Assembly (NCBI GenBank): GCA_035274845.1
Contig: DATENU010000015.1
Location: forward strand, 1 to 64,000
Length of the DNA stretch: 64,000 bases
Reading direction: 5' to 3'
Source of the DNA: Chthoniobacterales bacterium
GTDB lineage: Bacteria; Verrucomicrobiota; Verrucomicrobiia; Chthoniobacterales; UBA10450
Shown: positions 8,166 to 16,790 of the stretch, one piece after another
How the letters are laid out: every line of letters begins with the position of its first letter
Position numbering within the stretch: the stretch's first letter is position 1
Notes under the pieces: generated by a model
Databases searched by the model: none
Told to the model about the DNA's origin: nothing
The model's input: the letters and a program-made list of their open reading frames with translations, nothing else
Made by a program: the position numbers and the translations under genes

Positions 8166-9281
8166 ATGCACGTCACACGTCGCATGTCACACGTCACTGG
8201 CCCCGATCTCATCCGAATCAAATATGTGCCGGCCGAACCGAAACACCTGCTCCGTCCTCTCGCTCTCTTTTGGGCCCGGCTCGGTTCACTCCAGATTTAT
8301 TTCGTCGCCGTTCTCGCCATCGTTCTCGTCCTCGCCGGCCTGGGACTCTGGCACCTCGTCTCCCCGTTGAAACAAACCGAACCCGCCACCGCCAATCCGT
8401 CGATTGCCAAGGCCACACCCCAACCCGAGCCGCCCACAAAGCCGTCGCCGTCTGCGGCCGCCATTGCTCGCATCTCGCCCGGGATCGAGTCAGCTTCGCC
8501 CACTCCCGTCTCTCCCGCGCTCGAGCGACAAATCGCCATCATCGACCTCACCCAGGAAGAACGACGGGGACCACGCGGCGAAGAGCTCGTCATCGGAACC
8601 ATCGGGCTGACTTCCCGCACTGACGTAGAAAAGAGCAACGTCGAAATCGCCGTCTTCTTTTTCGACCTCACGCCGACCAACGAAATGCGCCCCACCAAAG
8701 CGCAGGTCACCTACCGCTGGCTCACCCCCATCCGCGACTGGAGCGACCCCGAGCCGAAATATCTCGCCGCCACCTATCTCAAGCCGCCATCCTCGCTGTC
8801 ACGTCGTAGCGCTTTTGCGAAGGCGGATCCGCGCCGAATCCCCGACGACCTCCGTTACGGCGGCTTCATCGTCCGCGTCTATTCCGACGGCAAACTCCAG
8901 GACGAACGCTCCCAGCCCGAAACCCTCATCAGCCAATTGCGCCCCAACGCGAGCCAGCAACCCGCCGGCCCCTCGGTCGCTTCTGTCAGTCCGCCGCCCC
9001 CTGTCGTTGCTTCGCAAGGTCCGCCCGACTCTCCAACCAATCACCAATCACCAGTCACCAATCACGCTTCCGTCCCGCCTCCGGCGCAATCCTCCACCAT
9101 TCACCAATCACCAGTCACCGATCACGCTTCCGACTCCCTTCCCAATGGAATCCTAATCCCTGGAAAACCCGGTTTCGTCTCCAGCCCGTACGACCCCAAA
9201 TTCCTCATCGACGTCCGCGGATTTCCTCCTGGAACTTTGGTCATCGATCCGAATACAAATAAACCGTTTCGTGTGCCTTAG
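8166..9281 (+). CDS. Single-pass membrane protein with Pro-rich linkers, 371 aa
   Basis: Function not recognised. Layout: cytoplasmic 40-residue N-terminus, one membrane helix (about 43-64, YFVAVLAIVLVLAGLGLWHL), a Pro/Thr/Ala-rich linker (68-120), a beta domain (about 121-250, IAIIDLTQEERRG to GGFIVRVYSDGKLQDE), a second low-complexity linker, and a compact C-terminal module ending in NKPFRVP. The second linker holds two heptamer arrays (9037-9124) translated as NHQSPVTNHAS and IHQSPVTDHAS. A repeat-like insertion near residue 218 (SRRSAFAKADPRR) interrupts the beta domain. The true start may be GTG 8226, since ATG 8166 sits in a heptamer array. Confidence 0.75.
   Translation: MHVTRRMSHVTGPDLIRIKYVPAEPKHLLRPLALFWARLGSLQIYFVAVLAIVLVLAGLGLWHLVSPLKQTEPATANPSIAKATPQPEPPTKPSPSAAAIARISPGIESASPTPVSPALERQIAIIDLTQEERRGPRGEELVIGTIGLTSRTDVEKSNVEIAVFFFDLTPTNEMRPTKAQVTYRWLTPIRDWSDPEPKYLAATYLKPPSSLSRRSAFAKADPRRIPDDLRYGGFIVRVYSDGKLQDERSQPETLISQLRPNASQQPAGPSVASVSPPPPVVASQGPPDSPTNHQSPVTNHASVPPPAQSSTIHQSPVTDHASDSLPNGILIPGKPGFVSSPYDPKFLIDVRGFPPGTLVIDPNTNKPFRVP
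8169..8196. repeat. Heptamer array (CACGTCA type) at a gene start
   Basis: Four 7-bp units (CACGTCA, CACGTCG, CATGTCA, CACGTCA) directly after the ATG at 8166. If that ATG is used, the array encodes the first residues; a GTG at 8226 is an alternative start beyond it. Confidence 0.8.
9037..9124 (+). repeat. Two heptamer arrays inside a coding region
   Basis: 9037-9064 and 9097-9124 each contain four 7-bp units of the CCAATCA type (variants CCAGTCA, CCATTCA, CCGATCA). Both are read through by the membrane-protein gene, where they form part of a Pro/Ser-rich linker. Confidence 0.85.
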
Positions 9282-9764
9282 CCGCAGTCGCTTTTTGCCC
9301 GCCGCCGCTGCCAGGCCGACTCGTCCCGTCGTAGGCTTGGCGAAGATGGAAGCCTTGGGGGAGGAGGGTTCACCCTCAATTCGCCGTATCCGCCGCCGAA
9401 CGGATTCGCCGCGGCGAACCTCGCCAATTCCACCGCCCGGCACCCTGTCAACGATCTAGCGAACAGACTCTTTCGAGTTCCGTGCAACTTTCCTGACGAA
9501 TGATTTTCCAGACCGATCTTACACCGTTGCTATGGATTGGCATTACAAGAGCCTGTCTCCGGCTCCGGAGTTGTCACAATTTTTCTTGGCAACATCGACC
9601 AAGACCACTACAAGGGCGCTAACGACTGGGCGCCACCGGCCATTTCCCCAACCCCATAATTCGAACCCCCTCATGAACGATAGCGAGCGGCAGCCTTATT
9701 CCTCCATGGTCGAGCGCTCGAGAACTTGTATAGCTCGCATGGCTGCCGCATGCGTCAAAACGCC
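9282..9764. other. Intergenic region at the left edge of island A
   Basis: No gene is supported. The preceding frame happens to stay open after its stop to 9503, and a short fragment near 9570-9660 (VVTIFLGNIDQDHYKGAND) looks faintly coding, but neither has a start or a recognisable family. A repeat-like stretch (CTTGGCGAAGATGGAAGCC) lies at 9336-9354. Confidence 0.4.
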
Positions 9765-10928
9765 ATGTTTCAGCCGAAAAGCGTGAAGACGTTTCCGGTA
9801 AAATCAGCAGCACCAGCCGCAGCGGGCACCCTTCGCCGACTCGCACAGCGAATTGCGGACGACTTTCACGAATTGGTCAGGCTATCGCAGAATCACTTAA
9901 ACCCGAGCGCATGGAAGAAGGTGCTCAATTACGCGGAAAAAGCGTTAGCCATTTGTGGTGTGATCGCTGCAGCCATATTTGCCTGGGAACAATTCCTGGA
10001 GGGTCGAGCTCAAAACACCAAATCATTGGTCGAAAGTTCGTTCGCCTCCGCGAGGGAACAGTTAGCTGCCTCATCTCCAGCGATACGCGCTAGTGCGGTG
10101 CGCTCGATTTTCGAGCTATCATTTACCGAAACAATCGCCGAGCCCAGCTTGCTTAAGGGGTTTCCAGGTCAGTATACCTGGAATTGGATGCTACGTCGAC
10201 GCGACTTTCCAATGCTCGAGCGCGGAAAAAGTTTGCTGAAGGAATTTGCATTATCAGATCCGATTCCCAACGATGCTCCAGAAAATATTGTTTCGTCGGC
10301 TTTGCTTTCCGTCGGCCTAGATATATCCGAAAGGGAATCGCGCATGCGCGGGGTCAGTTTTGTATCAAATCCCGGCCTTTTGCTTCACAGGGCCAATCTC
10401 CCTAGGGCGAGGGCCAATAATCGGACACTGGATGATATTGATTTTGGAGCTGCCGACTTTTCCCAGGCAAACCTATCGGGATGCAGACTTAAGCGAGTGG
10501 GATTCACTGCAGCTCGATTGCAGAAGGCGGTCTTTAATGGGTCTATCCTCCTGGAAGCAAATCTCCTTCGGGCCACAGCATCCGGATGCGATTTCTCGTT
10601 CGCGAACCTAGAGGACGCCGTCTTAATGCAAGGCGAATTAAGTCATGCCAAGTTTACGCGCGCGACACTCAGTGGAGCGGATTTCTCGTTGGCAATGCTT
10701 CGAGAGGCGACATTTAGAGGCTCTGTCGCCGTCCGCGCCAAATTCAAGGAAGCAAATCTTCAAAGAGCGGATTTTTCTCAAGCAGATGTCGCTGCCGCAG
10801 ATTTTAGTGGCGCCGATCTCGATGAAGTAGATTTCCAATTCACGACCGGTTTAGAGACTGCGAAGTGGGAGGGAGCTCGCCATGCAGACACAGCAAAGTT
10901 TCCCGCCGGTTTTCGTCCGAAACTTTAG
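9765..10928 (+). CDS. Membrane-anchored pentapeptide-repeat protein, 387 aa
   Basis: The C-terminal half (about 205-370) is a run of A(D/N)LXX-type pentapeptides (IDFGAADFSQANLSGCRLKR, then further units such as ADFSQADVAAADFSGADL), forming a right-handed quadrilateral beta-helix. The N-terminal part has a membrane helix at about 57-75 (ALAICGVIAAAIFAWEQFLE) followed by an alpha-helical region. The ATG at 9765 was chosen; a TTG at 9726 would add 13 residues. It opens island A, and its stop is 2 bp before the start of the ABC lipoprotein gene, so it belongs to that transcription unit. Pentapeptide proteins act as scaffolds or DNA mimics; which applies here is unknown. Confidence 0.85.
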   Translation: MFQPKSVKTFPVKSAAPAAAGTLRRLAQRIADDFHELVRLSQNHLNPSAWKKVLNYAEKALAICGVIAAAIFAWEQFLEGRAQNTKSLVESSFASAREQLAASSPAIRASAVRSIFELSFTETIAEPSLLKGFPGQYTWNWMLRRRDFPMLERGKSLLKEFALSDPIPNDAPENIVSSALLSVGLDISERESRMRGVSFVSNPGLLLHRANLPRARANNRTLDDIDFGAADFSQANLSGCRLKRVGFTAARLQKAVFNGSILLEANLLRATASGCDFSFANLEDAVLMQGELSHAKFTRATLSGADFSLAMLREATFRGSVAVRAKFKEANLQRADFSQADVAAADFSGADLDEVDFQFTTGLETAKWEGARHADTAKFPAGFRPKL

Positions 10929-10930
10929 TG

Positions 10931-11932
10931 ATGAACAATACCACAGAATCCATGAACAAACTACGAACAGTTACATGCGCGCTCGCGCTACTTGGGTCGA
11001 TAATGTTTTTTATTGTAGTCGGTTGTCGACAACATCAGTCGGAGCCGAAGGAGATTACGATAGGTACTTTCTCGAGGGCGATTGATTACGCTCCCTATTA
11101 CGTGGCGAGGCATTTCAAGTGGTTCGAAGAACAGCTTCAGGCGACGAGCGCTGGCATAACGATTTCTTACCGAGAATTTGGCAGTTTCCCTGAGATTGCG
11201 CAAGGTTTTCAGGATAATACTCTGGGCGCTTTCTTTTCGGCAGAGGCTCCCGCGACTATCTTGCGAGCGCAGCCCAACGACATTCGCGTCGTTGAGGTGG
11301 GTTGTACGCTGCAACAAGAAGTTGTCGTACGCCGTGACTTGCCGGTGAAAAGCGTAGCAGACCTACGTGGCCGTAAGATTGCGGTGCTAAAGGGAACGAG
11401 TTCCCACTACGGTTTGCTGAATATCCTTAAAGCTAACGGCCTCAAACCCGAAGACGTCACAATTCAAGATGTGCCCCCTCCAACTGCACAAGCGGCGTTC
11501 CAGTCGGGGGACATTGATGCATGGGCAGTATGGCCCCCCTTCGTCGAGGAACAGGAAGTCAGCGGAAAGGGATTGGTCCTGAAGGGAGGAGACGCCGTAA
11601 TTCAAAGCGTCATGTCGGAGCCTCAACGACTCATCAGCACTCAACGTGCGGTCGCCCAAGCGTTAGTCGCGGCCATTCAACGGGCCAAAGACTGGATACA
11701 GGCAAATCCCGAAGAAGCAGTGAGTATTGTCTCGAAAGAGTTAAAAATCGACCCAGGGATTGTGAAGCTCGCATGGCCGAAGCACAATTGGGCTGCAACG
11801 TTATCCGAGAATGTTACTGTAGATATTGAGGCGAAAGCAAAGTTCCTTTCTGAGCAAAAAGACCTCGTTCGTAATAACCAGGTAGTAAACGTTCGGACTG
11901 ATTTGCTAGACACAAGCTTTGTCCGGAAATGA
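10931..11932 (+). CDS. ABC transporter substrate-binding lipoprotein (NMT1/THI5/SsuA-like)
   Basis: 333 residues from ATG 10931 (ATG 10952 is also possible). A lipoprotein signal peptide ends in the lipobox VVGC with lipidated Cys32. The mature part is a type II periplasmic-binding fold of the SsuA/THI5 class: IGTFSRAIDYAPYYVARHFK, GALFSAEAPATIL-like region, LRGRKIAVLKGTSSHYGLLN, and FQSGDIDAWAVWPPFVEEQE. This family binds sulfonates, nitrate, riboflavin or pyrimidine precursors; the motif alone does not say which. The stop overlaps the permease start by 4 bp (ATGA). It delivers substrate to the two following gene products. Confidence 0.92.
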   Translation: MNNTTESMNKLRTVTCALALLGSIMFFIVVGCRQHQSEPKEITIGTFSRAIDYAPYYVARHFKWFEEQLQATSAGITISYREFGSFPEIAQGFQDNTLGAFFSAEAPATILRAQPNDIRVVEVGCTLQQEVVVRRDLPVKSVADLRGRKIAVLKGTSSHYGLLNILKANGLKPEDVTIQDVPPPTAQAAFQSGDIDAWAVWPPFVEEQEVSGKGLVLKGGDAVIQSVMSEPQRLISTQRAVAQALVAAIQRAKDWIQANPEEAVSIVSKELKIDPGIVKLAWPKHNWAATLSENVTVDIEAKAKFLSEQKDLVRNNQVVNVRTDLLDTSFVRK

Positions 11933-12741
11933 GAGCACGGCGCATACGACGCATGTTCGTCGATATCGGAGTGCTCATTCTTTTGCTGCTGGCATGGCAA
12001 GTGGTATTCTCTTTTCATGTACTGCCGGAGCGATACTCGGTAAGCCCGGCAACGGTGTTTCAGCGATTTCTCCGCGAGCGAAATGCGATTTTTGCAGCGA
12101 CAGTCGTGAGTTTGACCCGATTGCTGGCGGGGGTAGCTCTGGGTGCTGCCATAGGGGTAGCTCTCGGGCTGGTCGTATCACAGCGTCGCCATCTTGAAGA
12201 GTGGGTTACACCGCCAATTCAATTGTTCGCTCCGATTCCAATTATCATTTACGCGCCATTCCTTGTGCTGTTCTTCGGATTGGGGGAACTGTTTAAAGTA
12301 GTACTGATCGGGCTGAGTGCGTTTTTTCTTTTGTTTCTTCAGACACTTCACGCCGTTCAGATAATCGGTCAACCCTACATAGAAGTGGCGCGCATCTATG
12401 AGAAGACGCGCTGGAAGGTTCTCAAAGATGTGGTGTTGCCCGCTACGTTGCCGTCGATTCTTGGAGGAATACGCCTCAGCTTGATATTCGGCTGGGTGGT
12501 CCTCGGGTATGCGGAGAAGGCAGCTGCGACACAGGGCAAAGAAGGCCTTGGGTACTACGTTTTGGACAAGGCTTGGTTTGGACTTGTTGAGGAAATGCTC
12601 GCAGGAGTAATCGTCCTAGCGGCCATCGGGTTTTTGCTGGATTTGGTGATGGCGATCCTTCAGCGCAGAGCGGGAAAGTGGAGCGACTCGGTAGAGTCAT
12701 GGATGGATGAGGTTGTCACGAATGAGCCATCTACAATTTAA
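11929..12741 (+). CDS. ABC transporter permease (SsuC/TauC-like)
   Basis: 270 residues, about six membrane helices, with a BPD-type transmembrane domain. It starts with an N-terminal helix (VLILLLLAWQVVF) and contains the EAA loop region (YIEVARIYEKTRWKVLKDVV, then LPATLPSILGGIRLS) that contacts the ATPase. The start overlaps the lipoprotein gene stop, and the 3' end overlaps the ATPase gene by 20 bp, so the three are translated together. Substrate specificity is not readable. Confidence 0.92.
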   Translation: MRARRIRRMFVDIGVLILLLLAWQVVFSFHVLPERYSVSPATVFQRFLRERNAIFAATVVSLTRLLAGVALGAAIGVALGLVVSQRRHLEEWVTPPIQLFAPIPIIIYAPFLVLFFGLGELFKVVLIGLSAFFLLFLQTLHAVQIIGQPYIEVARIYEKTRWKVLKDVVLPATLPSILGGIRLSLIFGWVVLGYAEKAAATQGKEGLGYYVLDKAWFGLVEEMLAGVIVLAAIGFLLDLVMAILQRRAGKWSDSVESWMDEVVTNEPSTI

Positions 12742-13468
12742 TGTGCAGTCGATGGCATTCGCGGGTGAGCGAGAATTGATTAGGAATTTTGAGTTGAGCC
12801 TTGAGCGAGGCGAATTCGTATCGTTTTTAGGCAAGTCAGGGGCTGGTAAATCGACGCTGCTAAGAATAGTGGCCCGACTTGAGACACGATTCCGCGGCAG
12901 AGTCGAACTGGAAGGAGCGGAGTTGAAAAGGCCTAGTCGCAAGGTTCAAATGGTCTTTCAAGACTATAGATTGTTGCCGTGGAAGACTGTTCGCGAGAAT
13001 CTCGACTTCGCTTCAATCGGTGGGAGTGCGAAGTGGTTAAGCAGTATCGATACGTGGTTGGGGGGCACTGGGCTTAATGAGCATGCGATGAAAATGCCAA
13101 AACAGCTGTCCGGAGGCGAGAAAAGCCGTGCAGCTTTCGCTCGCGCACTGGTAAATCCTCCGCAGGTGTTACTGCTAGATGAACCATTCGCCGCTTTAGA
13201 CCCCGAGACGCGGTTCGATTTACAGGATACATTAGTCGCGGCTTTGAACGATCAGCCGATTACAGTAATAATGATTTCACACAGCATTCGTGACGCTGTA
13301 TTCTTGAGCGATAAAGTTCATTTGCTCGAGCAGAACCCACTGCGTATCGCTCGGACATTCACGGTATCGCAGAAAAGGCCGCGCCAGCGAAGTGACCCAG
13401 CTCTAATACAACTGTCGGATGAAATTGCGCGGGCGCTTCGTCCGACCGACGGTTCCGCGAGCGATTGA
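12722..13468 (+). CDS. ABC transporter ATP-binding protein (SsuB/TauB-like)
   Basis: 248 residues from ATG 12722 (ATG 12707 would add five). All nucleotide-binding motifs are present: Walker A GKSGAGKST, Q-loop in MVFQDYRLLPW, signature LSGGEKSRAAFARAL, Walker B VLLLDEPFAALD, and switch His in VIMISHSIRDA. The QDYRLLPWKTVRENL pattern is typical of the nitrate/sulfonate/taurine importer class. It powers uptake through the adjacent permease. The kinase gene follows after 34 bp. Confidence 0.94.
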   Translation: MSHLQFNVQSMAFAGERELIRNFELSLERGEFVSFLGKSGAGKSTLLRIVARLETRFRGRVELEGAELKRPSRKVQMVFQDYRLLPWKTVRENLDFASIGGSAKWLSSIDTWLGGTGLNEHAMKMPKQLSGGEKSRAAFARALVNPPQVLLLDEPFAALDPETRFDLQDTLVAALNDQPITVIMISHSIRDAVFLSDKVHLLEQNPLRIARTFTVSQKRPRQRSDPALIQLSDEIARALRPTDGSASD

Positions 13469-13502
13469 CTGTTCGTATTTGAACGTCTCAAAGGTTGACA
13501 AG

Positions 13503-14672
13503 ATGCAGCAGGACGGTCCTCCGAACATGCATCAGGCGTTTTGGGGAAGGCTGCAACAGTTTGCCAGCAAGTTGCGTTTGGAGTCGGTGTCCATCGGTTC
13601 CAAAGGAATAACTTTTTCTGGCGCCGGAGCACTGACACCATCCTTTGATCAGATTAGAGAGAGGATTGAAAAGACTCGCGTGAGGCCGAGGGATGTTTTC
13701 GTAATTTCAGCGCACAATGTAGACGAGATCACGATTGTCGATAGAATCGAACCAGATCACGAATGCGAGGCGCTCCGTGGCCCTGTTCGTCGTACAGGTG
13801 GATCAGGTGCAAATACTGCTTACGCTCTCGCTCGACTAGGCGCTTCAGTCGGCGTTGCCGGCATTGTCGGAAGTGATCGTTACGGAACGATGTTACGAAA
13901 GGACCTTTGTGACGTCGGCGCCGACGCAGAGCTCGTGCTGATAGGCGTAAAGTTCCCGACGGGTCGAACTACGACGCTTGTGGACCGTGAGGGCAAGCGA
14001 CTCATTGTTGTTCATCCGGGAATAAACGACAAATTCGGCAAAACTGCAGACCTTGCGACTCTTCGTAATGCCGCATTGGCGTCACGAGTTCTTCACCTCT
14101 CATCCTTTGTAGGCCGCGACGAATTATATCTTCAAGAGCGACTTGTTCAGGATGTCCGCTCGCAAACGTTGGTTTCTCTAACCCCTGGCGCATTATACGC
14201 ACGTCGGGGTTTGGGGCGACTCGAGCAAATTCTACGATTCGTGGATATTATGTTTCTGTATCGGGAACAACTACGGCAATTAATTAACAGTTGTCGCGAC
14301 GGTCCAGTTCCGAGGGAAGTGACGACCAATGAACTTTTGATTCGACTGTTTCAGTGGAGAAAACGACATCAGTTTGATTCACCGGTAATTATCGTTGTAA
14401 AAGATCCACTCGAAAGTTCATCTGGCGGGGTCGGAAGGGAATTCTTGACTGTCGGAGTGGGCCGTCAATCGTTGGAGGGAACCTTTAGTCCCCAACCACT
14501 TGCCGCAGACGCGCATTTTAAGGCAGTAGACCTAACTGGTGCTGGAGACGGTGCGGCGGCAGGTTTTCTTTATGGTGTACTGCAATCCGCGTCACTCGAA
14601 TCCTGTGTCGACCTGAGTTTCTTGATAGCGAGCTTTGTCTCGACTCGTCTTGGCGCGCGCAAAGCCTTTTGA
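13503..14672 (+). CDS. PfkB/ribokinase-family kinase with N-terminal extension
   Basis: 389 residues. The PfkB N-terminal signature is at about 99-128 (GGSGANTAYALARLGASVGV) and the C-terminal signature at about 342-356 (DLTGAGDGAAAGFLYGVL), where Asp of GAGD is the catalytic base. The usual GAGDAF is GAGDGA. An extension of about 65 residues precedes the core. Family members phosphorylate sugars, nucleosides or vitamin precursors. Placement 34 bp after an importer ATPase suggests it phosphorylates the imported compound or a product of it (inference). The neighbouring SIR2-like gene makes a nucleoside- or NAD-related compound worth considering. Start ATG 13503 was chosen because upstream codons overlap the ATPase gene. 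Confidence 0.88.
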   Translation: MQQDGPPNMHQAFWGRLQQFASKLRLESVSIGSKGITFSGAGALTPSFDQIRERIEKTRVRPRDVFVISAHNVDEITIVDRIEPDHECEALRGPVRRTGGSGANTAYALARLGASVGVAGIVGSDRYGTMLRKDLCDVGADAELVLIGVKFPTGRTTTLVDREGKRLIVVHPGINDKFGKTADLATLRNAALASRVLHLSSFVGRDELYLQERLVQDVRSQTLVSLTPGALYARRGLGRLEQILRFVDIMFLYREQLRQLINSCRDGPVPREVTTNELLIRLFQWRKRHQFDSPVIIVVKDPLESSSGGVGREFLTVGVGRQSLEGTFSPQPLAADAHFKAVDLTGAGDGAAAGFLYGVLQSASLESCVDLSFLIASFVSTRLGARKAF

Positions 14673-14759
14673 TTCGATGTCGGTCGATCCACGCTACAGG
14701 TTGTATGCGCGCGATCTCGAGTTCTCAGCACTCGTTTAGCGGAGGAGGGAAAAAGCAGA

Positions 14760-15671
14760 ATGATAAGGAGACCAACAACGCTTGTTTTGGGAGCCGGCGC
14801 GAGCGCCCCGTACGGCTTTCCGGTTGCGTCGGAATTAAAGGAGCGAATCTGTAGCGAATTTGTCAGAGATTCCGTCGCGACTCGTCTGCTCCACGAAGGC
14901 TCGGAAATCCCCATGAACGTTTTTCTCGAATTTCGAGACGCGTTTCACAAATCCGGTCAATCCTCTATCGACGCATTTCTTGAGCATCGACCGGAGTTTT
15001 TCGAGGTAGGAAAACTGGCAATTGCATACTGCTTAATACCCTATGAATCCGAGGAAGCGCTCTTTGGGATTACTGGAAACCGAGGGGGAGATTGGTATCA
15101 ATACCTTTCCGAAAAACTCACTGCGTCTTTCGAAAAATTTGGGGAAAATCGACTTGCGGTGATTACGTTCAATTATGATCGATCATTAGAGCACTATCTA
15201 TTCACGACTTTGCGCAACGCGCATGGCCGTAGCGATGAGGAGTGTGCTCAGATGCTGCGCCGGATCCCGATCCATCACGTCTACGGTCAGCTCAGCCGGC
15301 ATCCATATCCGGATCAAGAAGCACGGCCATATACTCCGGATCGAAGTAAGTACAAGTACGTCGGGTATGCCGCGCGTGGTATCACGCTTCTGCATGATAA
15401 GGCCAAGCCCGAGCTTGACGCAGCGCGCGAGGTTCTCAAGAGGGCGGAGCGGATTTGCTTTTTGGGGTTCAGCTACCATCCCTTAAACTTGGAGCGGTTG
15501 AGGCTACAGGATTCTTCCGGTCGCGCTGTCTTTGGCACTGCCCGGAGATTGATAGGCGACGAACTAGGCTCCGTCGAGCAGGACCTTCATAGCCTCCTAT
15601 TATGCGGAAACGTTACATTAACCGACGCCGACAATCTGGTGATCCTTCGGCAACATTTGATTCTCGGGTGA
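14760..15671 (+). CDS. SIR2-like domain protein
   Basis: 303 residues. The SIR2-like fold is shown by the N-terminal Rossmann motif TTLVLGAGASAPYGFP (6-21), the TFNYDRSLEHYL motif (136-147), an HHVYGQL motif with the candidate catalytic His (172-178), and a late GFSYHPLN motif (about 237-244) lining the nucleotide pocket. These match the SIR2_2 group, which in defence systems acts as an NADase rather than a deacetylase. No second domain is fused. It lies 87 bp after the kinase gene, same strand, at the end of island A. NAD hydrolysis is inferred from family knowledge. Confidence 0.83.
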   Translation: MIRRPTTLVLGAGASAPYGFPVASELKERICSEFVRDSVATRLLHEGSEIPMNVFLEFRDAFHKSGQSSIDAFLEHRPEFFEVGKLAIAYCLIPYESEEALFGITGNRGGDWYQYLSEKLTASFEKFGENRLAVITFNYDRSLEHYLFTTLRNAHGRSDEECAQMLRRIPIHHVYGQLSRHPYPDQEARPYTPDRSKYKYVGYAARGITLLHDKAKPELDAAREVLKRAERICFLGFSYHPLNLERLRLQDSSGRAVFGTARRLIGDELGSVEQDLHSLLLCGNVTLTDADNLVILRQHLILG

Positions 15672-15826
15672 ATAGTTTTGGCTAGAAGCGCAACGTGGCG
15701 TTTGTTGCGGATATCCTGCGGTTCGCACGATGGGCCTAGCCTAAAGGGTTGTCATTGACGCTCGCTCGCGGGTCACAGCTCATGCTGCTTGTTGCTGATG
15801 GGGGCCGCCGGCATAAACTGAGTCTC

Positions 15827-15988
15827 ATGACACGACGGAAATTTCTTGGGACAACCTCAATTGGCGGAGCGGCGGTTTTGGCTGGCTTACGGGCCGGCGG
15901 GGAGCGACTCTCTCGCGTTATACGCGTAACCCGTTTGCACCATCCCTGTGTTCTAATTCTCATTTGCTGTCGGACTGATGCATCGTAA
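15827..15988 (+). pseudogene. Orphan Tat signal peptide (truncated gene start)
   Basis: A twin-arginine signal peptide (MTRRKFLGTTSIGGAAVLAG) is followed by only about 33 unrelated codons before a stop at 15988. It matches in design the leaders at 17315 and 17464, of which only the last has a protein body. Likely the remnant of a duplicated 5' end. Confidence 0.6.
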
Positions 15989-15998
15989 GCGGCTTACG
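15984..15998. repeat. CGTAAGC palindrome, copy 1
   Basis: CGTAAGC, one base, GCTTACG, preceded by TGATGCAT. A second perfect copy is at 16723-16737 and a decayed one at 16172-16197; together they bracket the tandem-repeat zone. Confidence 0.7.
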
Positions 15999-16092
15999 GT
16001 GTACCGTTAGAGAGTGCCTTCGGATGACCCTCGAAATCCAGGAGATCGTCCCAATGTTCCAGGGCGAATTGGACGCCGACGCGGCTGATCCG
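15994..16092 (-). pseudogene. metF fragment
   Basis: Read on the minus strand, 16089 to 16027 gives ISRVGVQFALEHWDDLLDFE, closely matching VSRVGVHFALEQCHDLLDN in the intact metF gene at 20631-21557; the DNA is also similar (AGGAGATCG and GGCGAA...ACGCCGAC blocks shared). Both sides of the match are unrelated to metF. It is a short remnant of a metF 3' end. Confidence 0.6.
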
Positions 16093-16243
16093 TTTGGCCG
16101 AGGGCTTGTCCATCGAGCCTCTCGAAGCGAAACCGATGCTCCGATTCGTTGACTCTTCCGCACGCGGATATTGATGCATCATAAGCTGATTACGATGCAG
16201 TGCGATCACAACGCTGGCGCTTGGCCGCATGGTGACAAACAAG

Positions 16244-16620
16244 CAATCGCCCGATGGAGCGGCCGATCCACCCGGGAAAAGTTGGCCGGCAAACGGCGCT
16301 GCGCGCGGAGCAGAGAGCATTATTGCCCTCGACTCGTACCGTAGCGAGAACGGTTGGAGCTTTGTTGCCTGCCCAAGCGAACAATCGCCCGATGGAGCGG
16401 CCGATCCACCCGGGAAAAGTTGGCCGGCAAACGGCGCTGCGCGCGGAGCGGAGAGCATTATTGCCCTCACTCGCACCGTGGCGAGAACGGTTGGAGCTTG
16501 GTGGCCCGCTCAAGCAAACAATCGCCCGACGGAGTGGCCGGTCCACCGGGGAAAAGTTGGCCGACAAAAGGCCGCCGCGCGCGGAGCGGAGAGCACTATC
16601 TCCCTTCGAAGTTGAGCGGG
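16244..16620. repeat. Tandem repeat, units of 138 and 137 bp, about 2.7 copies
   Basis: The block CAATCGCCCGAYGGAGYGGC begins at 16244, 16382 and 16519. Units 1 and 2 are nearly identical; unit 3 is diverged and ends around 16620. The same opening block occurs at 20557 and 20602, beside metF. Open frames through the array are by-products of its high GC. Confidence 0.88.
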
Positions 16621-16722
16621 AAAACGGGCGTTGCGCGGAGCGGAGGATTTTCGCCCTTCAAAACTTGAACTGAAAAACCGGCGCCGCGCAGGAGATGTGC
16701 GGAGCGGCGGGCATTGATGCAT

Positions 16723-16737
16723 CGTAAGCCGCTTACG
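16723..16737. repeat. CGTAAGC palindrome, copy 2
   Basis: Perfect 7-bp arms around one base with the same flank (TTGATGCAT) as at 15984-15998. Confidence 0.7.
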
Positions 16738-16790
16738 ATTGTTCTCTGTGCGCGCTCTTCAGGAATTCGAGGGCCCGGATGCGGACGTAT

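Noticed and set aside
9282-9503. The frame of the 371-aa membrane protein stays open for 73 codons past its stop, suggesting stop readthrough or a nonsense mutation.
   Set aside because: The protein already ends in a compact, natural-looking terminus (NKPFRVP). The continuation is partly repeat-derived (CTTGGCGAAG...) and shows no domain.
9690-9745. A tRNA-like D-arm (CTCCATGGTCGAGCGCTCG) near the left edge of island A, possibly a tRNA attachment site.
   Set aside because: No matching acceptor stem, anticodon stem or GTTCRA T-loop follows; 18 matching bases are too few.
10931-13468. Naming the ABC importer ssuABC (sulfonate).
   Set aside because: The family fold is clear, but no sulfonate monooxygenase gene is nearby and the same fold serves nitrate, riboflavin and pyrimidine precursors.
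16244-16620. A possible CRISPR array.
   Set aside because: Units are 137-138 bp and repeated over their whole length, with no short-repeat/spacer alternation and no cas genes in the window.
16229-16673. Several overlapping 100-139 codon frames across the tandem array.
   Set aside because: All three frames are open on both strands because of the repeat's composition; no start signal or domain.
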